From assembly GCF_965204935.1 (NCBI RefSeq), contig NZ_CBDBFO010000002.1: 64,000 nt of DNA; one strand, written 5' to 3'. The notes below the pieces were generated by a model, which worked only from the letters and a program-made list of their open reading frames with translations, did not search any database and was not told the DNA's origin. The position numbers and the translations under genes were made by a program. The stretch comes from Hoeflea_A sp965204935 (GTDB lineage Bacteria; Pseudomonadota; Alphaproteobacteria; Rhizobiales; Rhizobiaceae). Positions 27,063-36,542 of this stretch are shown here, in pieces. How positions within the stretch are numbered: position 1 is the stretch's first letter; each line of letters opens with the position of its first letter.

Positions 27063-27470
27063 TCAGCGAATGACATGCACCGCGCACTGGGCGTGCCGCA
27101 CCACCCTGGCCGCTGTCGAACCGAGGAAATAGTCCTCGATGCCCGGCCTGTGCGACGCAATGATGATGCAGTCGATGCCGTGCTCCTTGGCATAGTCGAC
27201 GATAAAACGTCCCGGATGTCCGGTCGCCAGATGTGTCTTGGCTCCTGGCAGGGCAGCGGCGGATTGTTTCAGCGCCTTGCCCGCATAGTCATGCGATTTT
27301 TCCAGCGCGTCCTTCGGCAGTTGCGTTTCAACGAAGCTGGGGATCGATTCCATAACGTGCAGCACGGTAAATTCGGCGCCTTCGTCTGCCAGCGCACGCG
27401 CTGCCAGATAGGAGCCCTGCGTGTCGTGTTGGTCATCGAGCAGGATTGGTACGAGAATATTCTTATACAT
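27063..27470 (-). CDS. Universal stress protein UspA family
   Basis: A 135-aa single-domain USP with the ATP-binding-type C-terminal segment (ASHRPGIEDYFLGSTAARVVRHA). Such proteins accompany stress or stationary-phase survival; the client is unknown. The ATG at 27470 begins MYKNILVPILL, the family N-terminus; the longer frame from 27524 is not supported. It is a lone gene. Confidence 0.9.
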   Translation of the reverse strand: MYKNILVPILLDDQHDTQGSYLAARALADEGAEFTVLHVMESIPSFVETQLPKDALEKSHDYAGKALKQSAAALPGAKTHLATGHPGRFIVDYAKEHGIDCIIIASHRPGIEDYFLGSTAARVVRHAQCAVHVIR

Positions 27471-27579
27471 GGCTTGGTCTCCAACTGTCGGTCTGCTTCT
27501 GCCACATATCAACGCAAACCGCATTGATATGGCTCAAATGCCCATTCCGGCGCGCTGGCAGCCGCTGATGCGAAACGCG

Positions 27580-27999
27580 CTACAGCACCGCCAGGATCAC
27601 AAGGATCACCATGGCAATGTTGAAGATCCAAGAAGCGACATAGACGAACGAGCGGATGCTTTGCGCCGGCTGTCCGATGTTCTGCAGGTAGACCACCGTG
27701 TACAGTAGTCGTGCCGCAACGGTCGCCCAGACCAGGATCGCCACCCAGGTGACCGAAGCGCCAAGCAGCATGGCAAAGAGGGTCGGGATAGCGAACTGGG
27801 CATAATTCTCCACCGCGTTCGCGTGGCAGCGGTGCAGGCGATAGAGGGCGTCATCGTAGACTTTCTCGGGCTCCGCGCCCGGCGTGATCGCAGCGGAGGC
27901 CTTTCTCGCCGCCACCGCGGGCGTCAGAACCATGATGACAATGCCGGTGATCATGAGCCCGATGATGCTGCCGCCATAGGGTGCGAGTGCTTCGACCAT
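27580..27999 (-). CDS. MAPEG family membrane protein
   Basis: A 139-aa protein with about four transmembrane helices (SIIGLMITGIVIMVLTPAVA; YAQFAIPTLFAMLLGASVTWV; VWATVAARLLYTVVYL; and FNIAMVILVILAVL). It resembles the MAPEG family (glutathione-linked and eicosanoid enzymes), whose bacterial members mostly lack known function; the segment ENYAQFA and RLLYTVVYL match that family. GGAGG lies about 8 bases before the ATG at 27999, which decides the start over the longer frame from 28263. Confidence 0.8.
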   Translation of the reverse strand: MVEALAPYGGSIIGLMITGIVIMVLTPAVAARKASAAITPGAEPEKVYDDALYRLHRCHANAVENYAQFAIPTLFAMLLGASVTWVAILVWATVAARLLYTVVYLQNIGQPAQSIRSFVYVASWIFNIAMVILVILAVL

Positions 28000-28287
28000 C
28001 TTGTTTCCTCCCGTTCGCCGGATTTTTGGTCCCGTCCGGCAAATCTCAAGCAGTTTGGCCGCTGTGAAAGGTACGCCTCGGGTGCGGTGCGGGCAAGCTC
28101 CGTGCCCGGCGAATGCCATTCGGCATGTGCGAGACCGGCAACCTGCCCGCAAGCGTATAAGCAAGATGTTCCATAGTATTGAATACGCTGGATTAAATTT
28201 TGGACTTTCACTATTGATAGGCTGATCACGCAGGAGCGGTGCGCGGGTCAGGCGATACTTCAAACAGGATATCGTTGGTTATTTAGG

Positions 28288-29115
28288 ATGACTGCGGAAG
28301 AAGCCGACACGACATTTGTTACCGCAGCGATCGATATCGGGAGAAAAGAACTCTCCGGTGAAACCGCGAGGCCGTTTTCCTTCTATGCGGAGCATTTGAA
28401 GGCTCTCGCAAGCCTTGGAATTCCCCTGGTGGTCTATGGTGTCGCCGACCTTGGATTTCGCGAACAGGCGCATCAGGTTCTCGTGCCCTTTCAGCAGGGG
28501 ACACTGGAAAGTCTGCCCGGCTTCGACACGATCCAGGAGATTCGCACCAGCGAGAACTGGCGCGACCAGGCGGCCTGGCTTCGGTCGAGCCCGCAGGCCT
28601 GCCTTCCGCATTACAATCCGCTGGTCATGTCGAAACTAGGCTGGTTGGCCGACGAGGCGCGACTGAACCGCTTCGGCACGAAACACTTCGCCTGGATCGA
28701 TGCCGGCATTTCCCACACCGTGCCCTTGCAATTGCTTTCAAAAACACTGCACGGCGCAGCGCTCGAAAACATGCTCCGGAAATTTCTTCTGATTTGTTTT
28801 CCGTACCGGGCCTCCACGGAAGTCCACGGCTTCGAGCTTGCAGCGATGGAACGTCTTGCCGGCGGCCGAACAGTAGAATGGGTGGCACGCGGGGGATTCT
28901 TCGGCGGCCTTGCCGATTATGTTGTTGAGGCGAACAACGTGTATCAGTCCATGCTGAGCTATACGCTTCACCAGCGCCTCATGGGAACGGAAGAGAGTAT
29001 CCTGACCATATTGGGCTACCTTCACCCCGAAATATTCGAAACCTATTTTGTCGGCAATGACGGGAAGATCTGGCCGTTTTTTGCCGACCTTGCGGATCGG
29101 CGGGCAGACCGGTGA
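28288..29115 (+). CDS. HtrL/YibB-WlaTC family glycosyltransferase-like protein
   Basis: A 275-aa cytoplasmic protein with the family opening FVTAAIDIGRKE, PHYNPLVMSKLGWL and FAWIDAGISH, matching HtrL/YibB and WlaTC proteins, which are annotated as glycosyltransferases acting on surface polysaccharide. It overlaps the next gene by 4 bases (GTGA), so translation is coupled. No other polysaccharide genes are near. Acceptor and sugar unknown. The ATG at 28288 has only TTTAGG directly before it. Confidence 0.8.
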   Translation: MTAEEADTTFVTAAIDIGRKELSGETARPFSFYAEHLKALASLGIPLVVYGVADLGFREQAHQVLVPFQQGTLESLPGFDTIQEIRTSENWRDQAAWLRSSPQACLPHYNPLVMSKLGWLADEARLNRFGTKHFAWIDAGISHTVPLQLLSKTLHGAALENMLRKFLLICFPYRASTEVHGFELAAMERLAGGRTVEWVARGGFFGGLADYVVEANNVYQSMLSYTLHQRLMGTEESILTILGYLHPEIFETYFVGNDGKIWPFFADLADRRADR

Positions 29116-30368
29116 GCGCCGTGGAGCGCTGGATCGGCGAAACGATCCGGAACACCACCGGTCCCGTCGGGCCGCTCGTTTCCGTGCGGCTCGGAAAGTG
29201 GCTCTGGCGCGGAAAGCCCGGTCGTGCAAGCGGCAGTGGTGGCGAATGGCGCAGGCTGGTCTTTCAGGCCGCCACAACGGCGGACAAGATATCGGGCGAT
29301 CTCCATGGACTCGGTCTTCAACGTGTCGACATCTTGCACATCGCGGTGCGCTGGAATGCGCTTCGTGTCCTTGAAAAATTCGGCCTTCAGCGATTGAATC
29401 CGGATTTTGTGCGCATTCACCGCAAAAGCCTGCCGGGTCGGCACATAGCCACCGCCACACAATTCCTCATCCGGCATGGTTACAGGACGGAGTGGATCGG
29501 CAAGGAACTTGTCGCCATTCGCACCGCCGCTGTTGCACCACGGGCAGCACCGGCCAGCACACCGCAGCCCCGCGTCGATCGAAGCGGCCAGATCCGCGAT
29601 GCTGCGCTTTACGTTGTCAGCATGAACACGCCGGAGCAGTTCAGGATATGGCTGGATGCCGTCGAACGGGCATGTCCCGACCTGCTTTCCTGCAAGAGCC
29701 GTGTGCTTCAGGACAACTCCACCGATCCGGCGACGAGCGCGGATTATGACGCGCTCTGCGGTGCCTTTGGATTTTCAGTCCTGCGATCCGGCAATTTGGG
29801 GATCATGGGCGGTCGCCGCAACTGTGCGCAACATTTCGAAACGCTCGAAACGAGGGGCGGCATGTTCTGGTTCGAAGACGACATGCTGCTGCATCCGCCC
29901 GATGCACAGCCTTGCAAGAACGGCTTACGCTCATTTGTTCCGGAACTGGTGGATACCATCGAAGCAATCGCCCAACGCGAGGAGCTCGGATATCTGATGC
30001 TGAGCTTCAGCGAGTTTTTCGGGGATCATCATCTCAACTGGGCCTGGCATCATTTGACCAACGAGGAACGGCAACGGGATTTCCCGAACGGCACCTATGA
30101 ATCGGCCATCAGCCACAGCGGTGTCGAAAGGGGCACGTCCTACCTTGTCGGCAATGTGCATTTCGACAACTGGCCGAGTTACGTGTCCCGGAGTTTCAGC
30201 CGGGAAATGTTCCTGACCGATGAACCCGAAACGTCCGTCGAAGGCGATTACATGGCACGGGCGTACCGCCTTGTCAGATCGAACAGATTTCGCGGCGGCG
30301 TCCTGCTGGCATCGCCGATCAGTCACAGCCGCCACCAGGTTTACGGACAAAAGGAACGGATCGAATAG
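29112..30368 (+). CDS. Putative glycosyltransferase with degenerate FkbM-like N-terminal region
   Basis: A 418-aa protein starting with GTG (29112) inside the stop of the HtrL gene. Residues about 60-135 (RVDILHIAVRWNALRVLEKF ... FLIRHGYRTEWIGKELVAIR) resemble the C-terminal half of FkbM methyltransferases, but without a SAM-binding half and with the acidic residues changed (usual KIDVEG). Residues about 165-418 look like a GT-A glycosyltransferase domain: ALYVVSMN at the start, RNCAQHFETL, and FWFEDDMLL, a likely metal-binding DxD-type site. Function is inferred; it may act with the HtrL-like neighbour. Confidence 0.6.
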   Translation: MSAVERWIGETIRNTTGPVGPLVSVRLGKWLWRGKPGRASGSGGEWRRLVFQAATTADKISGDLHGLGLQRVDILHIAVRWNALRVLEKFGLQRLNPDFVRIHRKSLPGRHIATATQFLIRHGYRTEWIGKELVAIRTAAVAPRAAPASTPQPRVDRSGQIRDAALYVVSMNTPEQFRIWLDAVERACPDLLSCKSRVLQDNSTDPATSADYDALCGAFGFSVLRSGNLGIMGGRRNCAQHFETLETRGGMFWFEDDMLLHPPDAQPCKNGLRSFVPELVDTIEAIAQREELGYLMLSFSEFFGDHHLNWAWHHLTNEERQRDFPNGTYESAISHSGVERGTSYLVGNVHFDNWPSYVSRSFSREMFLTDEPETSVEGDYMARAYRLVRSNRFRGGVLLASPISHSRHQVYGQKERIE

Positions 30369-30506
30369 CGGTAACCCCTGGGAATCGCTGCTTCCTTTAC
30401 AACCTGTAACAGAACGTTTCCGACCCTGGCGTCACGCCCGCGGAATAAACCTCACGAACCGCCGTTTTCCTTGCATGTCAGTTTTATGACACTTCAGGAG
30501 AACACT

Positions 30507-32348
30507 GTGAGCGCGTCGAATATTACCCTTTCCAGCCCTCTCTTTCATTACATCGAGGCGGACATCGCGCGGGCCTTGTGCCGCCCCATCGCCCTGATAA
30601 TCCTTTGCATATCAGTGGCATGTGCGGTCTGGATGCTGCCAGGTGACGTTGACACCGGCGGCAGGATAGCGCTTGCGGTCACCGCCTTTGCCATCATTGG
30701 CTGGACGATGACACCCGTTCCGGATTCCGTCGTCGCTGTTTCGGCGGCGCTCTTTCTCGTCCTGTCTGGTGTCGTATCCGAAGAGCAACTCTACAACACC
30801 CTCGGCCGCGAGATCGTCTGGCTGCTCGTCGCCGCGTTCGTCATCGCCGCCGTAGTAAAGACCAGTGGGCTGCTGGAGCGTTTCGCATTCGCCGCCGTCA
30901 GGCCCTTCAAAAGCCTCACTGGCTTCTTCCATGCGCTGGCTTTCGTCATCGCCACGACCGCGTTTCTCATTCCGTCCACATCCGGCCGCGCCGCGCTGCT
31001 GCTGCCGGTCTTCATGGCGCTCGTGGATAAAATGCCCGGCAAAGCGGCGGAACGTGCGCTCGCGCTCCTCTTTCCGACGGTCATTCTCCTGTCGGCGGGC
31101 GGTTCGATCATCGGCGCAGGCGCTCATCTCATTGCGGTGGAGACCATCAATCGGGCGACGGGAACAACGATCGGCTACCTCGAATGGCTGATGCTGGCCT
31201 TCCCCTTGACACTGCTGACAAGCCACATTGCCGTCGCGCTCATCCTGATCCTCTTTGTTCCAGGAACCGAGCGCGGGGCGACGCTTCCGTCGATTGACGC
31301 CGCGCCCGTGACAAACAACACGCGGCAATTCCGCATCGCCTGCGTCCTCATTTGCATTGTCGCCCTTTGGACAACCGCGCCCTGGCACGGGATCGACATT
31401 GCGCTGATCGCCATCGGCGGGGCCGTTTTGCTTCTGACCGGTCCCTTCACGGCAGAATCGCCGAAACAGGTTTTCCGCAAGGTCGAGGTCGAACTGATCA
31501 TTTTCCTGACTGCGACCGTGGTCATCGCCGACGCCATGATCCTTTCAGGCACCAGCAAATGGATGGCCGACGCGGCGCTCGACTTGCTGCCACAAGGCGC
31601 GATCAGCTCCCCGGCGCTGGTCATCATGTTCATGGCGTTAGTCGCCGTCCTCTCACACCTTGTCATCAATTCGCGCAGCGCCCGGGTCGCCGTTCTGTTG
31701 CCGGCGCTGACGCTTCCGCTCGCAGGCTTCGGCCACGATGTCATAACATTGGCGCTGGTCAGCGTGCTCGGCACCGGCTTCTGCCAGACCATGATGGCCA
31801 GTGCAAAACCAGTCGCTCTCTTCGGCAATGCCGACCGCGAGACCTTCAGGCAATCCGACCTCATACGCCTGGCGATCCCTCTCCTGCCCTTCAAGGCCGG
31901 GATTATTGTCGCCTTTGCGCTCTTCGTCTGGCCGCATCAACTTGATCACGACGCCATCGCGATGCAGCCCCCACGAACCGCTGTCATTTCCGAAGCACAG
32001 GCCGCAGGGCCGATCACACGCGCCCAGGAGGAACCCGCCTGCACAGCCAGGCATCTTCGCGCCGTCATGATGACCACGATCCGCGACAAGGAGATGTGGG
32101 CCGCTGGCTGGTGGCATGTTTGGGACAGGCTGCGGCGCGACGGATACCCGGTGGAGCGCAGTGCCGTCCGAGAACTTTACCGGGGCGGCGACATGGTGCG
32201 TCTGCGGTCACACTCCGCAAGCCTCTATGCACCGGATCTTGCCCCGGAAAACGTCGCCGCCTCGCAAGCCGCATGTCGGATTCCGCACGGATTTCTGCTC
32301 TCCCCGGACAAAGTACCGGTTCCGAGGAAAAATCCATTATATAATTGA
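30507..32348 (+). CDS. SLC13/DASS-type anion transporter with C-terminal extension
   Basis: A 613-aa membrane protein of the SLC13 (divalent anion:Na+ symporter) superfamily with about eleven to twelve hydrophobic helices. Family marks are TTAFLIPSTSGRAALLLPVF (first SNT-like motif) and VINSRSARVAVLLPAL (second). After the membrane domain an additional hydrophilic tail of about 130 residues (from roughly LDHDAIAMQPP) has no assigned domain. The GTG at 30507 has AGGAG 6 bases upstream and is preferred to ATGs at 30486 and 30471. The glycerate kinase gene 107 bases downstream suggests a C3 acid as substrate, but this is inference. Confidence 0.78.
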   Translation: MSASNITLSSPLFHYIEADIARALCRPIALIILCISVACAVWMLPGDVDTGGRIALAVTAFAIIGWTMTPVPDSVVAVSAALFLVLSGVVSEEQLYNTLGREIVWLLVAAFVIAAVVKTSGLLERFAFAAVRPFKSLTGFFHALAFVIATTAFLIPSTSGRAALLLPVFMALVDKMPGKAAERALALLFPTVILLSAGGSIIGAGAHLIAVETINRATGTTIGYLEWLMLAFPLTLLTSHIAVALILILFVPGTERGATLPSIDAAPVTNNTRQFRIACVLICIVALWTTAPWHGIDIALIAIGGAVLLLTGPFTAESPKQVFRKVEVELIIFLTATVVIADAMILSGTSKWMADAALDLLPQGAISSPALVIMFMALVAVLSHLVINSRSARVAVLLPALTLPLAGFGHDVITLALVSVLGTGFCQTMMASAKPVALFGNADRETFRQSDLIRLAIPLLPFKAGIIVAFALFVWPHQLDHDAIAMQPPRTAVISEAQAAGPITRAQEEPACTARHLRAVMMTTIRDKEMWAAGWWHVWDRLRRDGYPVERSAVRELYRGGDMVRLRSHSASLYAPDLAPENVAASQAACRIPHGFLLSPDKVPVPRKNPLYN

Positions 32349-32455
32349 AATTATTATAAAAATATTCGCCGATTTGGTGCAAAAATTCTCTTGCCCATGG
32401 AATATTTTGACGTCTCCGCCGTTCTCCTTTCACAGCAACACGAAAGGACGAACCT

Positions 32456-33652
32456 ATGTCAATCAATGTTCTGATCGCCCCGTCCGGGTTCAAGGAATCG
32501 CTTGATGTGGACGATGTGGTGGACGCCATATCCGAGGGTGTGAAACGCGCGGTGCCGGATGCAACATTAATGAAGGCGCCCATGGTCGACGGCGGCGAGG
32601 GCTTTACAAAGGGGCTGGTCGAGGCCACCGGCGGCAGCATTCATGAGATCGTCGTCACCGGACCGGTCGGCCAGCCCGTTGACAGTTTCTACGGTTTTCT
32701 CGGCGGACAGGAAAAACCCACCGCGGTCATCGAGATGGCCGCTGCCGCCGGACTGCGCCTTGTCCCGCGCGACTTGCGCGATCCGACCGTGACAACGAGC
32801 TTTGGCGTCGGCGAACTCATTCGTGCAGCCATGGATGCCGGGGCACGCCGCATCCTGATCGGTTGCGGCGATAGCGGCATCAATGACGGTGGCGCCGGCA
32901 TGGCGCAGGCACTGGGCGCAAGGTTGACCGATGCGCACGGCAACGACATTGCTCCCGGCGGTGCAGGTCTCGCCGGCGTCGCCCATATCGACACCTCCGG
33001 ACTTGATCCGAGACTGGCGCACACCGCTATCGATGTTGCGGTCAACTGGCACAATGTCCTGTTGGGACCGAGGGGCGTTGCCCGGACATTCGGTCCGCAA
33101 AAAGGCGCCAGCCCCGAACAGGTCGAGCAACTGGTACTGGCGCTCGAAACCTATGCCGATCGGCTGCGCATCGATCTGGGTCTCGACATCGGCCACGACA
33201 ACGGGTCGGGGGCATCAGGCGGGCTTGGCGCCGGGCTGGTCGCCTTTGCAAATGCGACGTTGCACCCGCGCTTCGACATTGTGATGCAGTATCTCGATTT
33301 CGAGAAGATGCTCGCCCATGCGGATCTGCTGATCACGGCCGAGGGTTCGCTCGACAGCCAAAGTCCCTACGGCAAGGTGCCCTGCGAGGTCGCCAGGCGC
33401 GCCCGCGAACTGGGCATTCCGGCAATCGCGCTGGCCGGCACGATCGGAAGCGGTGTCGACCGCACATTCGATGCCGGGATCGACGCCTTCGCATCGATCA
33501 TCAAGCGGCCCTGCACGCTCGAGACCGCCATCGGCAGCGCTCACAAGCTCCTGCGCCGCGCGGCCGAAGACGCAATGCGCATGATCCTGGTCGGAACACG
33601 GCTGGATGTTCAGCTGCAGCCGGTCATCGTACGAAAGGTTGCAGGGCGCTAG
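32456..33652 (+). CDS. glxK: Glycerate kinase (GarK/GlxK family)
   Basis: Phosphorylates D-glycerate with ATP, feeding glyoxylate and glycerate into lower glycolysis. The 398-aa protein has the GarK-type signature PSGFKESLDVDDV at the N-terminus, IGCGDSGINDGGAGMAQALG, LGLDIGHDNGSGASGGLGAG and LITAEGSLDSQSPYGK. AAAGGA lies 8 bases before the ATG. Preceded by an AT-rich spacer. The symbol marks the family, not a proven role. Confidence 0.9.
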   Translation: MSINVLIAPSGFKESLDVDDVVDAISEGVKRAVPDATLMKAPMVDGGEGFTKGLVEATGGSIHEIVVTGPVGQPVDSFYGFLGGQEKPTAVIEMAAAAGLRLVPRDLRDPTVTTSFGVGELIRAAMDAGARRILIGCGDSGINDGGAGMAQALGARLTDAHGNDIAPGGAGLAGVAHIDTSGLDPRLAHTAIDVAVNWHNVLLGPRGVARTFGPQKGASPEQVEQLVLALETYADRLRIDLGLDIGHDNGSGASGGLGAGLVAFANATLHPRFDIVMQYLDFEKMLAHADLLITAEGSLDSQSPYGKVPCEVARRARELGIPAIALAGTIGSGVDRTFDAGIDAFASIIKRPCTLETAIGSAHKLLRRAAEDAMRMILVGTRLDVQLQPVIVRKVAGR

Positions 33653-33712
33653 CATCTGCCCGACGATCCGCCGGGTTCGCAGCCCGGCGGAAGCCCTCTC
33701 GCATGCCCGTGC

Positions 33713-34846
33713 TCAATCCCCCTCCTCGATCCGCCCGGTCAGTGTCATGCCCTCGATCCAGGTCGCACCGTCGCGGCGGATGACGGTCTTGGCGCGCGTG
33801 CCGCAGCGTTCCGCGATCGCATCAGACAGGCCTTGCGAATGCGTCACGACCCAGACCTGGCTGTCGGCCGAGGCGCTGGCGATCATGCCGGCCAGCGCCG
33901 GCAGCATGTCCGGATGCAGGCTTGCTTCCGGCTCGTTAAGCGCAATAAACGGCGGGCGGCGATAGGACATCAGTGCCGCGGCCAGCGCCAGGAAGCGGAT
34001 CTGGCCGTCCGAAAGCTCGCGCGGCTGGAAGACGCGCTTCTGGAAATCGGGGAAAACAAGCCCGAAACTGGCATATTCCTCCGGGACCGGGACGGACAGG
34101 GCGGCGCCCGAAAAGGCGTCATAGACGGCCCGGTCCAGATCGATCGTGTCCTGGCGCGTGTGCGCGATGGTGGCAAAGACGGCGGCGATATTGGCACCGT
34201 CTTCCTCCAGCATCGGAGCGGTAATCGCAAGGCATGGTTGCCGCAGGGGCGAGCCGGCATCTGAGCGGAAACCGTGATAGAACCGCCACTGTGCGATGAT
34301 GTGGCGCAAGGTGCTGATCTCGGGATAGCGGCCCGCGTCACCAAGCATGAAAAGCGCGGTTTCCGACGTGAGAGCCTGCTCCGGATAGTCCTCCATCCGG
34401 CCGCTTTCACCGCGTGCGGCAATATGCGTTCCCTTGCGGCGCATCGTTACCACAGGCCTCCGGCCGGTATCGACCGTCAGTTCCTCGGCCTTGATCTGTG
34501 CCTCGTGGAGAAAACCGGCCGAAGGTTCGGCCTGCTTGAAGCCCGTTTCAATGCTGTAGCAATAGACAATCCCGGTCTCCTCGTCGACGATTTCCGCCGC
34601 CAGCTTGATCCGCGCCTTTTCATGCCTGCGTGTGCCGCCGCTCCAGAAGGCCGAATAGATGCCGCCCTCTTCAGCGATCAAATGCGAGAGACGGCCCTCG
34701 GCCGCCGCCTTGACCAGTTGCAGGGCACGGTAAAGATTTGATTTGCCGACGCCGTTGGCGCCGACAAAAAGATTGACCGATCCAAGATCCATACGAATGG
34801 ACCGCAGGGACCGGTAGTTCTCGGCCGACATGGAGCGCAAATACAT
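33713..34846 (-). CDS. AAA family ATPase (COG4637-like predicted ATPase)
   Basis: A 377-aa ATPase with an SMC/ABC-like fold: Walker A GANGVGKSNLYR near residue 29, the signature segment ELSDGQIRFLAL, Walker B-like FIALNEPEASLHPDM, and the terminal VVTHSQG. The Asn before the Glu in LNEPE is usual for this predicted-ATPase group. It lacks a TOPRIM or HNH domain, so it is not an OLD-type nuclease. A lone gene on the minus strand; its role is unknown (DNA repair or chromosome maintenance are possible). Confidence 0.78.
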   Translation of the reverse strand: MYLRSMSAENYRSLRSIRMDLGSVNLFVGANGVGKSNLYRALQLVKAAAEGRLSHLIAEEGGIYSAFWSGGTRRHEKARIKLAAEIVDEETGIVYCYSIETGFKQAEPSAGFLHEAQIKAEELTVDTGRRPVVTMRRKGTHIAARGESGRMEDYPEQALTSETALFMLGDAGRYPEISTLRHIIAQWRFYHGFRSDAGSPLRQPCLAITAPMLEEDGANIAAVFATIAHTRQDTIDLDRAVYDAFSGAALSVPVPEEYASFGLVFPDFQKRVFQPRELSDGQIRFLALAAALMSYRRPPFIALNEPEASLHPDMLPALAGMIASASADSQVWVVTHSQGLSDAIAERCGTRAKTVIRRDGATWIEGMTLTGRIEEGD

Positions 34847-34889
34847 GCGCCGAAGCTAAGCCGAGTCGGCGGTGCCTACAAGACAGGCT

Positions 34890-36542
34890 CTAGGCGGCTG
34901 TCCCCTGATGGTAAGCCGGCTCCGCCCCGAGCCCGTCGCTTGGCTCGGCGGTTTGCATCTCAGCCGACAACGAAGGATCGGCGTCACCAAGTTCGAACTG
35001 TGCGATCTGGTTCGACAGACCATCGAGTTCCGCCGCAAGAGCATGTGTCGAAGCGGTCGTCTGCTCGACCATCGCCGCGTTCTGCTGGGTGAACTGATCC
35101 ATTTGCCCAACGGCAACATTGATCTGCTGCAGACCCGCGGACTGCTCGCGCGATGAACTCGCAATGGCATCGATATGGCGGTCGATGTCGACGACTTTGC
35201 CGGCGATGGAATTGAGTACCGCCCCGGTCTTGTTGACCAGCTCGACACTGGTGGTGACCTGGCCGTCGCTGGCGTCGATGAGCGTGGTGATTTCCTTGGC
35301 CGCATTTGAAGCGCGCTGGGCGAGTTCCCGCACCTCCTGGGCCACGACGGCGAAGCCCTTGCCGGCCTCTCCTGCCCGTGCCGCCTCGACACCGGCATTG
35401 AGTGCCAGGAGGTTGGTCTGGAACGCAATGTCCTCGATCACCCCGATGATCTGGCCGATCTTCTTGGAAGATCCCTCCAGTTCGTCCATCGCCTTGATCA
35501 CTTTTTCAACGATCTCACCGGACTCATCAGCATCGACTTTCGCTTCCGAAACCATCTTGCGGGCTTCGTCCGCCCGTTCCACGGCATTTTGCACCGTTGT
35601 CGTGATTTCACCGAGGGCCGCGGCCGTCTGTTCGAGCGATGCGGCCTGCTGCTCCGTTCGGCGCGACAGGTCGTCGGTTGCATTGCGGATTTCCGCAGAT
35701 CCCGCATTGATATTGCCAGCGCTCGAATTGATGTCGTGCAGCGCCGACTGCAACTGCTCGACCGCGCGGTTGAAATCGGTGCGCACCTGGTCGAGGTCGC
35801 CGGAAAATGCAACGTCGATCCCGCACGAGAAATCACGGTCCGCAAGCCGTCCGAGGCCCGCCGCAATCTGCTCGATCGCATCGTGCAACTCCCGTGCAGC
35901 CTGCTCTTTCTCGGCATCCCTCTGGGTCCGCTCTTCATCTGCCTGCTGATGCAGTTCCTCGGCCTTTGCGGATTCGGCCGCCAGTGCATCCTGCGCGGCA
36001 TTTGCCTCGTCCGTCGCGGTTTCGGCGGCAATCAGGGATCGCTCGACCGACCAGGACATGATCAGCAGCACACCGCTTTGCAGGACGAGGACAACGGCGT
36101 GAAGCGCCACCCGTGCCAGATCGGATTCACCGGGGAACACGGCCAGCGGAAGCACGAAGAACAGGATCAGGTGATGCAGGGCCGTGGCGCCGGAGAACGC
36201 GATAATGGCGCGCCAGTCGATCCAGGCCGCGCAGACTGCCAGCGAGGCAAAGAAATACATGTGCATGTCGATCTGCAGCGGCGATCCGGTGAAGCCATAG
36301 ACAAGCAGCGACACCAGCGCGAACTGGGCGATCGATGTGACAATGCGCGTAGCCGGTCCCGTGCGGTCGAAATACCAGGTCACGGTCGCCGCGGCGGCGA
36401 CGGCAAACCCGCCGCCCAGCAACACTGGCAGCGATGCTTCCGTGCCGAATACGGCGCGGGCAATGAGCAGGGCGAAGTTGACCCACAGCAGCGTGATCAC
36501 GCCGATGGAAACCTTGGAGCGAAGAGCTTCAAGCGCGTTCAT
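34890..36542 (-). CDS. Methyl-accepting chemotaxis protein without a periplasmic sensor domain
   Basis: A 550-aa chemoreceptor. Its N-terminus has six predicted transmembrane helices (roughly residues 12-165) with almost no periplasmic loop, so ligands would be sensed in or near the membrane. A short linker and HAMP-like region precede the signalling domain, which has the conserved tip IIGVIEDIAFQTNLLALNA. The ATG at 36542 has AGGAGG 7 bases upstream; the frame from 36563 is longer. It overlaps the preceding small gene by 4 bases (ATGA), implying coupled translation. No che genes lie near. Confidence 0.9.
   Translation of the reverse strand: MNALEALRSKVSIGVITLLWVNFALLIARAVFGTEASLPVLLGGGFAVAAAATVTWYFDRTGPATRIVTSIAQFALVSLLVYGFTGSPLQIDMHMYFFASLAVCAAWIDWRAIIAFSGATALHHLILFFVLPLAVFPGESDLARVALHAVVLVLQSGVLLIMSWSVERSLIAAETATDEANAAQDALAAESAKAEELHQQADEERTQRDAEKEQAARELHDAIEQIAAGLGRLADRDFSCGIDVAFSGDLDQVRTDFNRAVEQLQSALHDINSSAGNINAGSAEIRNATDDLSRRTEQQAASLEQTAAALGEITTTVQNAVERADEARKMVSEAKVDADESGEIVEKVIKAMDELEGSSKKIGQIIGVIEDIAFQTNLLALNAGVEAARAGEAGKGFAVVAQEVRELAQRASNAAKEITTLIDASDGQVTTSVELVNKTGAVLNSIAGKVVDIDRHIDAIASSSREQSAGLQQINVAVGQMDQFTQQNAAMVEQTTASTHALAAELDGLSNQIAQFELGDADPSLSAEMQTAEPSDGLGAEPAYHQGTAA

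Noticed and set aside
33713..34846. OLD-type or other phage-defence nuclease
   Set aside because: No TOPRIM or HNH nuclease domain and no partner gene; the family resembles COG4637 predicted ATPases.
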